From DASQZT01 sp963728965 (lineage in GTDB: Bacteria; Acidobacteriota; Terriglobia; Bryobacterales; Bryobacteraceae): a DNA stretch of 64,000 nucleotides. Under the pieces are notes generated by a model that made no database searches, had not been told where the DNA came from, and worked only from the letters and a program-made list of their open reading frames with translations. The position numbers and the translations under genes are program-made. The DNA lies in the NCBI GenBank assembly GCA_963728965.1, contig CAVSMH010000012.1, forward strand, positions 930,001 to 994,000, in the 5' to 3' direction. Below, piece after piece: positions 43,291 to 50,739 of this stretch (within the stretch, counting starts at the first letter, position 1; every line of letters begins with the position of its first letter).

Positions 43291-44216
43291 GCGTCCTGGT
43301 TGCCGGCGAACTGAACGTCGACCTGGTGCTGCAGAACTACCACGCCTTCCCGCAATTGGGGCGGGAGGTGCTGGTAGACGACGTTTCGCTCACCCTGGGG
43401 AGCGCCTCGGCGATCTGTGCCGCCGGCCTGGCGCGGCTCGGCGAATCCGTGAGCTTCGTGGGCAAGCTGGGGTGCGATGCGTGGGGCGATCTGGTGATGG
43501 AGACGCTGCGGAACCTGGGCGTGGATCTCGCGCACGTGCTCCGCGATCCGCGCATCAAGACGGGGATCACGGTTTCGATCACGTCGGCAAAGGATCGGGC
43601 GCTGGTCACGTACCTGGGATCGATCGCCGCGCTGCGCGCCGCCGACATCGAAGATGCGTGGCTGGCGGGCTGCCGCCACCTGCACGTCTCATCCTTCTTC
43701 ATGCAGGAGGCGCTGCGACCCGACGTGGGTGCGCTGCTCGCGCGGGCACGCCGGTTGGGGCTCACCACGTCCATCGATCCCGGTTTCGATCCGTCCGAAC
43801 AGTGGGGGGCCGACCTGGTGGAAGCGCTTGACGAGGCGGACCTGTTCTTCCCCAATGAAGTGGAACTAGCCCGAGTGACGGGGAAGACCGATCCGGCAGC
43901 AGCCCTGCGCGCGCTCGCCGGCCGCCGGGCCCTCACCGTTGCCAAGCTGGGCGCCCGCGGCGCGATGGCACTGGTCGAAGGGCGCATCATCCATGTCCCT
44001 GCGTTTCCGGTTGAGCCGGTGGATACCACCGGGGCGGGGGACTCATTCAACGCCGGTTTCCTGCACGGCTGGCTGGCGGGGCGTAACATCGTAGAGTCGA
44101 TTCGTTTTGGTGCGGCCTGCGGAGCGCTTTCCACCCAGGGTCTGGGCGGAACGGCGGCGCAGCCAACCCCGGAGCGGGTAGCGGAGTTCCTGGCCGCAAG
44201 GGAGGTTCGATCGTGA
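43287..44216 (+). CDS. PfkB-family carbohydrate kinase
   Basis: This 309-residue cytosolic ribokinase-fold protein starts with an ATGA overlap. It has the N-terminal signature VLVAGELNVDLVLQ, LGSASAICAAGLARLG (the first PfkB signature region), NEVELARVTG, and the C-terminal catalytic signature VDTTGAGDSFNAGFLHGWL with its general-base Asp. By family it phosphorylates a sugar or sugar phosphate with ATP. Coupling to the AgaS-like gene and proximity to phosphofructokinase make tagatose 6-phosphate or fructose-type substrates likely. A GTGA overlap joins it to the amidohydrolase downstream. Confidence 0.88.
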   Translation: MSVLVAGELNVDLVLQNYHAFPQLGREVLVDDVSLTLGSASAICAAGLARLGESVSFVGKLGCDAWGDLVMETLRNLGVDLAHVLRDPRIKTGITVSITSAKDRALVTYLGSIAALRAADIEDAWLAGCRHLHVSSFFMQEALRPDVGALLARARRLGLTTSIDPGFDPSEQWGADLVEALDEADLFFPNEVELARVTGKTDPAAALRALAGRRALTVAKLGARGAMALVEGRIIHVPAFPVEPVDTTGAGDSFNAGFLHGWLAGRNIVESIRFGAACGALSTQGLGGTAAQPTPERVAEFLAAREVRS

Positions 44217-45412
44217 AACACAGTCGCCGCGAGTGGTTTGGTACGGTGGGGTTGGGAGCGATGGCGGGAGCGATTCCGGATGCCGCCGAAGCGCAGGGCC
44301 AACCGCGGAGGGGGAAGCCGTTGGATATTTCGGAATACCAACCCAAGAGCATGCTGCACGCCGCCGAACACAAGGTAGCGCGTTCCAAGTACCCGGTGAT
44401 CGACGTTCACAGCCACCTGTCGTTCTCCGCCAAATCGCAGGGCGGGGTGGGGGTGGCGGCGGCGCGCCATTTCATCTGGCCTGCGGAGCGCGTTCTCGAG
44501 GTGATGGACCGCAAGAACATCCGCGCCATGGTGAACCTCACCGGCGGGTTCGCTGACGGCCTGGAGGAAGCCATCGCCAAATACGATAAGGCGCATCCGG
44601 GGCGGTTCTACACCTTCACCGAGCCCAGTTACAACCGCTTTCTGGAGCCGGACTATCCCAAAATACAGGCGGACGCCATTGCGCACGCGCACCAGGCCGG
44701 GGCCCGCGGGCTCAAGATCCTGAAGACCCTGGGCTTGTTTCTGCGCGAGAACATCACCACCGGAGCGCTGGTGAAGATCGACGATAAGCGGTTCGACCCG
44801 ATGTGGGAGGCCTGCGCGCAATTCAACCTGCCGGTGGGCATGCACATCTCCGATCCGGTAGCCTTCTTCACGCCGACGGATCGGTTCAACGAGCGGTACG
44901 AAGAGCTGAACAACCATCCCGACTGGTCGTTTTACGGGCGGGATTTCCCCTCGAACGCGGAGCTGATCGAGGCTCGCAACCGGGTGTTTGCGCGGCATCC
45001 GAAGACGCATTTCATCGCGCTGCACGTGGGCAATTTCGCCGAGGATCTCGACAACGTGTCGGAGGCCCTCGACCGGTTCCCGAATATGACGGTCGAACTC
45101 GGCGCCCGCATCGGCGAGCTGGGCCGGCAACCGCGGCGCGCGCGCCGGTTCTTCGACCGCTACCAGGACCGCATTCTGTTCGGTACCGACGCCATTCCCG
45201 ACGGCCACCAGACTCCGCAGCAGATCTTCACGGACGGGCTGTACGAGATCTATTACCGTTTTCTCGAGACCGACGACGAGTACTTCGACTACGCGCCCGC
45301 GCCGGTGCCGCCGCAAGGGCGCTGGCGGATTTACGGACTGAATCTGCCCGACGCCATTCTGCGAAAGGTCTACAACGAAAACGCAGTGCGGGTCCTGCGA
45401 GTTAAGCTCTGA
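44213..45412 (+). CDS. Tat-signal amidohydrolase (amidohydrolase_2-type TIM barrel)
   Basis: The 399-residue protein starts at a GTG overlapping the PfkB stop. The N-terminus has a twin-arginine-like signal (SRREWFGTVGLGAMAG). Metal-binding elements of PF04909 amidohydrolases are visible: YPVIDVHSHLSF (HxH), FNLPVGMHISDP, HFIALHVGNFAED and RILFGTDAIPDG (the last-strand Asp). By family it could be a decarboxylase or hydrolase of a cyclic or lactone substrate. In this operon a lactonase- or deacylase-like role on sugar acids is possible but not shown. It is followed 3 bp later by the DUF5107 gene, so it is clearly part of the same transcript. Confidence 0.82.
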   Translation: MKHSRREWFGTVGLGAMAGAIPDAAEAQGQPRRGKPLDISEYQPKSMLHAAEHKVARSKYPVIDVHSHLSFSAKSQGGVGVAAARHFIWPAERVLEVMDRKNIRAMVNLTGGFADGLEEAIAKYDKAHPGRFYTFTEPSYNRFLEPDYPKIQADAIAHAHQAGARGLKILKTLGLFLRENITTGALVKIDDKRFDPMWEACAQFNLPVGMHISDPVAFFTPTDRFNERYEELNNHPDWSFYGRDFPSNAELIEARNRVFARHPKTHFIALHVGNFAEDLDNVSEALDRFPNMTVELGARIGELGRQPRRARRFFDRYQDRILFGTDAIPDGHQTPQQIFTDGLYEIYYRFLETDDEYFDYAPAPVPPQGRWRIYGLNLPDAILRKVYNENAVRVLRVKL

Positions 45413-45415
45413 GGT

Positions 45416-48400
45416 ATGGGATCACGCAAGGTTGGGCTGCGCCGATCGACGGTGTTCCAGGCGGCGGAAGCGCGGGGAGGAATGCCGGCGCGGAAGACCA
45501 GGGTGCTCGCGCCACGGTTGTGGGTGGCGGCAGCGTTCGTTGCAGCGCTCGCCCCGGCCCATGCAGCGGTGCGGGTGTGGCAGGATACGCTCACCTTGCC
45601 GACCACGATCGAAGGGGCGCCGGATCCGAACCCGCCCTTCGACATCTTCGCCGAGACCCGCTTCAACTACCCCTATACGCTGCGTGAAAACATCACCGGC
45701 GAGCGCAAAGACATCGCCTGGCGCGCGGTGTTCCTCGAAAACGAATACCTGAAGTGCTCGGTGCTGCCCGATATCGGCGGCCACCTGTACACCTGCATCG
45801 ACAAGATCAGCGGGCAACCGATGTTCTATGCCAATCCGTCGATCAAGAAAGCGCGCATCGGTTACCGCGGCGCGTGGGCGGCCTTCGGCATTGAATTCAA
45901 TTTCCCGGTGTCGCACAACTGGGTATCGATGTCGCCAGTGGACTTTTCGTTCGCGCAGAACCCGGACGGCAGCGGCTCGGTGACGGTCGGCAACACCGAC
46001 CGGCCCTACGGCATGCAGTGGACGGTCGAGCTTCGCCTGCGGCCCGCCAGCACCGTACTCGAGGAGCGCGTCACGCTATACAACCGCAGCGACGTGCGCC
46101 ACCGCTTCTACTGGTGGAACAACGCCGGCGTTCGGGTTTGGGACGATTCGAAAATCTGGTACCCCATGCGGTGGACCGCCAGCCATGGATTCACGGATGT
46201 GGACACGTGGCCGGTGGATTCGAGCGGCGCCGATATGAGCGTGATCCGCAATCAGACCAGGGGTCCGGTCTCGCGCTTCGTCCACGGCAGCCGCGAGCCG
46301 TTCATGGGCGTCTACCATCCGCACACCGATACCGGCGTGGTTCACTACGCCGATTACGGCGATCTGCCCGGCAAGAAGATCTGGTCCTGGGGCGTGGATG
46401 CCGACGGTCTGGACTGGCGGCGCGCGCTTTCCGATGACAACAGCGCCTACGTGGAAGTGCAGGCCGGCCCCATGCGCAACCAGGAGACTTACGCCTTCCT
46501 GCAGCCGCGCGAGAGCATTCACTTTTCCGAGTTCTGGATGCCGGTGCGGGCCCTGGGTGGCATCGCCCGGGCGAACCTTGCGGGAGTGCTGAATTTCCGG
46601 CATGAGGGGGCGAAGGCGGTGGCGGCGTTCAACGCCAACACGGCGATTCACGGGGCGAAGATTCGCCTGCTCGACGGGTCGCGCATGCTGTACGAAGCGA
46701 CCGTGGATCTGGCGCCCGACCATACCTGGTCGCACGAGGTGGCGGCGCCCTCCGCCAAGCTCACGTTCGAACTGTACGGCTCCGACGGCAAACGGCTCAT
46801 GCGACATGTGGAAGGCGAGTACGACTGGTCGCCCGCCTCGGAAATCCACACCGGCGCCCAGCCGCGGTATACGCCCACGGATCCGTTGGAGACCGGCGCC
46901 GACCAGGAACTGAACGGCCGGCTTCTGGTGGCTTACGAAACGTACACGCGCGCGCTCGAACACACGCCCGACAATCTGCATCTTCAGAGAGCCGCCGGCC
47001 GCCTGGCCGCGGCGCTGCTGCGGTACGACGATGCGGTGCGCTGGCTGGTGCCGGCGGCGCAGTCGCACGCCACCTACGAGGGCGAGATCGCGTACTACCT
47101 GGGCCTTGCATACGACGGCCTGGGCCGCGAGCGGCAGGCGCGCACCGAGTTTGAAACCGCGCGGCGGTCGCCCGAGTTCTACGCCGCCGGATCGCTGAAG
47201 CTGGGCGAACTGTCGGCGCGCGAAGGCAAGACGGCGGAGGCGGTTGCCTATCTGGACGCGGCGGGCGACGCGCGCGCCCGGGAGGAATCGGCGCTGCTCG
47301 GCCACTCCGCCGCCGAACCGGTGCTCGCATCGGACCCCGAACGGGTACTCCGTGCGGCTGCCACCCGAATGCGCCTGGGGTTGTGGCGGGAAGCGCTGGG
47401 GTTGCTCAGCCGCGACTATCCCGAAGTGCCGCCAGAACAGAAAGAGCCGGGAGCGCCGCTTCCGCAAAACGACCCCGTGGTCGCCTACTATCGCGCCTAC
47501 TGCCGCGAGAAGCTCGGTGAATCCGCGGACTACGTGGCCGCCGGGAAGCTGCCGACGGCCTATGTTTTCCCGAACGGCGCGATGACCCTCATCGTGATGG
47601 AAGCGGCCGTGCGGGCCAATGCTTCCGACGCCACCGCGCACTATCTGCTCGGCGACCTGCGGCTCGCTTCCGGCCTGGTGGACCAGGCCATCAGCGAGTG
47701 GAACACCGCCCGCAAGATCAATCCCGGGATTCCGGTGCTCGATGCGAGCCTGGGGCGCACGCTGCTGCGGGTCAAGGATGACCCGCAAGCCGCCATGGAA
47801 GCGTTTCGCGCCGGGCTCGGTCCCGACCCGGCGAACATCGACCTGTACGCGGGGCTGGAAACGACGCTGAGCATGTTGGGCAAGCCCGCCCAGGAGCGGA
47901 TCGCCGCGCTGGAACGCTACCCCGATCCGGCGCATATGCCGACGTCCCTGGTGTACGACATGGCGCTGTCCTATGCGGAGGCCGGCAATTTCGACAAGGC
48001 CCGCGGCATGTTCGCGAACCGGTTTTTCGCCCGCGAAGAAGGCGGCACCAACGTGCGCCAGGTGTGGATCCGGGTGCGGGCTTTGGAGGCGCAAGCGAAC
48101 GCGGCAGAGAACCGATGCGATCCGGCGTTGAACATTCTCGATCACTTGGGCGATCCCGTCGCCGGCCTGGATTTCACGCGCGACGGGCTGGCGCCGTTCC
48201 TGGCCGAAGCGGGCAATCAGCCGGCATTGGGCTACGTGGAATCGCACTGCGGGCGCGCTGCCGCCGCCCAGCAGCGGCTCGCCATGCTGGCCCGCCGCAC
48301 GGACCCGGCCAGCGTCGCGTTCGGCTACCAGTTGGCGCGCACGCTGGCGAACTTCCAGGCTGCCGAATGGAATGCCCACCTGCAATCGGCGGCCGCGCGG

Positions 48401-48562
48401 TCGGGTAGAAATGCCGCCGCGGCGTGGCCGGCGCTGCTCAGGGCGCTGCTTCAGAGCGAGATGGGGAAGCCCTCGCCGGAGTCGCTTCGGGCCATCTTTC
48501 TGCTGCCCGACCGGAACCTGGCACATCACCACGCCAGGCAGGCGATGGCCGCGATGCGATGA
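45416..48562 (+). CDS. secreted DUF5107 protein with TPR C-terminus
   Basis: This 1,048-residue protein has a secretion signal within its first 50 residues (LWVAAAFVAALAPAHAA). An alternative ATG at 45482 would shorten the N-terminus by 22 residues; the ribosome site does not decide between them. Residues about 60-380 are DUF5107: LENEYLKCSVLPDIGGHLYTCID, GAWAAFGIEFNFPVSHNW, RFYWWNNAGV, FMGVYHPHTDTGVVHYADY. This galactose-mutarotase-like beta-sandwich occurs in Acidobacteria and Bacteroidetes. The remaining 600 residues hold degenerate TPRs (HLQRAAGRLAAALLRYDDAVRWL, EGEIAYYLGLAYDGLGRERQA). It probably binds or processes a carbohydrate in the periplasm. ATGA overlap with the GNAT gene. Confidence 0.85.
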   Translation: MGSRKVGLRRSTVFQAAEARGGMPARKTRVLAPRLWVAAAFVAALAPAHAAVRVWQDTLTLPTTIEGAPDPNPPFDIFAETRFNYPYTLRENITGERKDIAWRAVFLENEYLKCSVLPDIGGHLYTCIDKISGQPMFYANPSIKKARIGYRGAWAAFGIEFNFPVSHNWVSMSPVDFSFAQNPDGSGSVTVGNTDRPYGMQWTVELRLRPASTVLEERVTLYNRSDVRHRFYWWNNAGVRVWDDSKIWYPMRWTASHGFTDVDTWPVDSSGADMSVIRNQTRGPVSRFVHGSREPFMGVYHPHTDTGVVHYADYGDLPGKKIWSWGVDADGLDWRRALSDDNSAYVEVQAGPMRNQETYAFLQPRESIHFSEFWMPVRALGGIARANLAGVLNFRHEGAKAVAAFNANTAIHGAKIRLLDGSRMLYEATVDLAPDHTWSHEVAAPSAKLTFELYGSDGKRLMRHVEGEYDWSPASEIHTGAQPRYTPTDPLETGADQELNGRLLVAYETYTRALEHTPDNLHLQRAAGRLAAALLRYDDAVRWLVPAAQSHATYEGEIAYYLGLAYDGLGRERQARTEFETARRSPEFYAAGSLKLGELSAREGKTAEAVAYLDAAGDARAREESALLGHSAAEPVLASDPERVLRAAATRMRLGLWREALGLLSRDYPEVPPEQKEPGAPLPQNDPVVAYYRAYCREKLGESADYVAAGKLPTAYVFPNGAMTLIVMEAAVRANASDATAHYLLGDLRLASGLVDQAISEWNTARKINPGIPVLDASLGRTLLRVKDDPQAAMEAFRAGLGPDPANIDLYAGLETTLSMLGKPAQERIAALERYPDPAHMPTSLVYDMALSYAEAGNFDKARGMFANRFFAREEGGTNVRQVWIRVRALEAQANAAENRCDPALNILDHLGDPVAGLDFTRDGLAPFLAEAGNQPALGYVESHCGRAAAAQQRLAMLARRTDPASVAFGYQLARTLANFQAAEWNAHLQSAAARSGRNAAAAWPALLRALLQSEMGKPSPESLRAIFLLPDRNLAHHHARQAMAAMR

Positions 48563-49320
48563 CACTCCGGCTGCTGACGGCGGACGACATTCCCGGCACG
48601 GTCGCGCTGGCGCACGCTTCCGGGTGGAACCAGACGGCCGAGGACATTGCCATGCTGCTCCGCCTGGCGCCGGAAGGTTGTTTCGGGATCGAAGCCGATG
48701 AGGGCCTCGCCGCCACCACCACGCTGCTGCCCCTCCATTCGCAGCTTGCCTGGCTGGGCATGGTTTTGACTGGCACAGCATATCGCCGCCGCGGGTTGGC
48801 ACGGCGACTCGTCCGCCGCGCGCTCGACTACGCCGGCGAGCTCGGCATCCCCACCGTGAAGCTCGACGCCACGGACATGGGGCGGCCGCTTTACGTCGAA
48901 ATGGGTTTCCGCGACGAGCAGCCGATCGAGCGCTGGAGCGGTCGATTGACGGCGTTGCGGCCGGGCAACGACGAAGCGCCGGAGGGCACGCCCGTGCTGC
49001 GGGAGCTCGTCCGGCGCAGTGCGGTGTACCGTGCCGGTGATGCCTATGCACTGGTCAGGCCGGGCGTGCGGGCGCACTACCTGGGCCCGTTTCAGGCCTC
49101 GAGCCCGGAGGCCGCGCGTGCCCTCATCGACGGCGCATTCCGGGGGGGCGAAGGCGAACTTCACTACTGGGACGTCCTGCCTTGCAACAGCGCCTCCGTC
49201 CGCCTGGCACAGGACCTCGGCTTCGCATGCGTCCGCTCGCTGGTGCGCATGGTCCGTGGTCCCGAGTTGCGTGGCGGCGAAGAACGCGTGTACGCTATCG
49301 GCGGATTCGAACTAGGTTGA
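48559..49320 (+). CDS. GNAT N-acetyltransferase (two GNAT units)
   Basis: From the overlapping ATG at 48559 the protein has 253 residues. The first GNAT unit has the acetyl-CoA loop MVLTGTAYRRRGLARRLV (R/Q-x-x-G-x-A motif) and DATDMGRPLYVEMGF. The second half repeats the pattern weakly (HYWDVLPCNSASVRLAQDLGF) without an intact CoA loop, as in YitH/DUF1248-type double GNAT proteins. By family it acetylates an amine in the cytosol. In an amino-sugar operon an amino-sugar substrate is possible, but this is inference. It is coupled to the DUF5107 gene upstream, and the carbohydrate-binding protein starts 2 bp after its stop. Confidence 0.83.
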   Translation: MTLRLLTADDIPGTVALAHASGWNQTAEDIAMLLRLAPEGCFGIEADEGLAATTTLLPLHSQLAWLGMVLTGTAYRRRGLARRLVRRALDYAGELGIPTVKLDATDMGRPLYVEMGFRDEQPIERWSGRLTALRPGNDEAPEGTPVLRELVRRSAVYRAGDAYALVRPGVRAHYLGPFQASSPEAARALIDGAFRGGEGELHYWDVLPCNSASVRLAQDLGFACVRSLVRMVRGPELRGGEERVYAIGGFELG

Positions 49321-49322
49321 CG

Positions 49323-50003
49323 ATGAGAACTTTCCTGCTGGTTTTGCTGGCTGCCGGCGCGTTTGCGCAAGGCAACGTGATCCAGAGCGTCCGCGCGCCG
49401 CGGGACGCCGCCCTTACCACCGATCCGAACGCCGCCTTCTGGCGCGGCGTTCCAGGCGTCATCGCCGAGAAAGAACGCGACGGCCGCGCGCTTCCCGGCC
49501 ATCGCATGGAAGTGCGTTCCCGGTGGACCGAAGGCAACTTGTACCTGCTTTTCGTCAGCCAGTTCGAGCAGCTCTATACCAAGCCGAACCCGGATGCGGT
49601 GAACGAGACCAACCAGCTCTGGAACTGGGATGTCGCGGAGGCGTTCATCGGCTCCGATTTCGAAAACATCAAGCGCTACAAGGAATTCGAAGTCTCGCCG
49701 CACGCCGAGTGGGTGGACCTCGACATCGACCGCGGCTCTCCCAAAACGGAGGGCGGCTGGAAGTGGAACTCCGGTTTCAAAGTGGCGGCGCGCGTGGAAG
49801 GCCACACCTGGTACGCGGTCATGCAGATTCCGTGGAAGTCCATCGATTCGCGCCCGATCAAAGCCGGGCTGGACTTGAGGGCCAACTTCTACCGCATGGA
49901 GGGGCCGCCCCCCGAGCGCCTGGGCATCACCTGGCAGCCCACGCACAGCACCACGTTCCACATTCCCGAAGCCTTCGGCACACTGCGGCTGGTGGACAAG
50001 TAG
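49323..50003 (+). CDS. secreted CBM9/DOMON-like carbohydrate-binding protein
   Basis: From ATG 49323 the protein has 226 residues and a signal peptide (MRTFLLVLLAAGAFAQG). The mature part matches the carbohydrate-binding-like CBM9 fold: FWRGVPGVIAEKERDGR, TEVRSRWTEGNLYLLF-like segment at residues 63-77, WNWDVAEAFIGSDFENIKRYKEFEVSPHAE split over two strands, WNSGFKVAARVEGHTWYAVMQ and WQPTHSTTFHIPEAFGTLRL. Such stand-alone CBM9-like proteins are usually periplasmic. Its place after DUF5107 and GNAT genes fits a carbohydrate-processing operon. The split DUF4159 gene begins 86 bp downstream. Confidence 0.82.
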   Translation: MRTFLLVLLAAGAFAQGNVIQSVRAPRDAALTTDPNAAFWRGVPGVIAEKERDGRALPGHRMEVRSRWTEGNLYLLFVSQFEQLYTKPNPDAVNETNQLWNWDVAEAFIGSDFENIKRYKEFEVSPHAEWVDLDIDRGSPKTEGGWKWNSGFKVAARVEGHTWYAVMQIPWKSIDSRPIKAGLDLRANFYRMEGPPPERLGITWQPTHSTTFHIPEAFGTLRLVDK

Positions 50004-50089
50004 GCGCGGCAGTCCGCTCCCGACGCGGAATGGCGGCGTTACGGAATCGCAACGGGAAGCGTCAGCCAATACTATTCTCGCAGTAAGCG

Positions 50090-50206
50090 ATGTGGAGGCG
50101 GAGAATCTGCGGGTGCATGCTGGCGGGGCTGGCGTGCCTGGCCTCGGTGTACGGATTCCAGCGGCCCTTTCGCGGGTATCCCGGCGGCGAATACGCGCCA
50201 GCGGTA
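50090..50206 (+). pseudogene. 5' fragment of an interrupted DUF4159 gene
   Basis: The first 39 codons encode a signal peptide (MWRRRICGCMLAGLACLASV) and then FQRPFRGYPGGEYAPAV, the usual start of exported DUF4159 proteins. After about 50206 the frame no longer resembles the family and stops at 50272. The missing continuation (PPDFEERTEWVFARLMYP onward) is found in full from 53945. The two parts join in sense and order, so one gene was split by about 3.7 kb. Confidence 0.7.
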
Positions 50207-50739
50207 CGGAACTCGGCGGCCTGCCCAAACCTCCGTTCTCAAGGGATGCACGTGGTTGGCCGCTCGCCCTGACTCGGTGGAAAAACATGGCGATCTTCAC
50301 GCTGGGGAGGAGTGGTCCGGGCGTATACTATTTCCATAACGAACTGGAGCCGACGCGCAACAATGTCGCCTCTGGCTTGTTGATCGTGACTTGAGTGCCG
50401 GCCGCAACAGGGGATCACCCTGCGTTGTGGTGCTTCGCCTGCGCTGGCTTGGAACGAGGCACTCTGTTGCCGCCTGACCCCGCGGGCCGAGGATTTACTC
50501 TGATCGGCTACGTTCGATCGGGTTGGCGCCTTGAACTCGTAGCAGATTCGGGAACGAAGTCTACATCTTCGTTTCATTGTTTGATGATTCAACCGAACGC
50601 GCAGAGCCGATATGGATTTCACTTCGGATGGTGACAGTGTACACTCGTTGACCGATTTCCATGTCAATGATGTGACGTCGGGAATCGAGATCATCGAAGG
50701 GTGAATCCGTTGGCACTGCCGCTGCATTGAGAGGTCTCT
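50207..50739. other. 533-bp stretch with no supported gene
   Basis: Short open frames exist, including one ending at 50394 whose last residues (GPGVYYFHNELEPTRNNVA) look vaguely like the C-terminus of a beta-sandwich domain, but none has a credible start or family. The stretch is less GC-rich than its surroundings. It probably holds decayed gene ends plus the promoter region of the Ig-like gene. Confidence 0.4.

Noticed and set aside
46076..49051. 991-codon minus-strand frame opposite the DUF5107 gene
   Set aside because: Arg/Gly-rich antisense frame spanning two genuine plus-strand genes that overlap by 4 bp.
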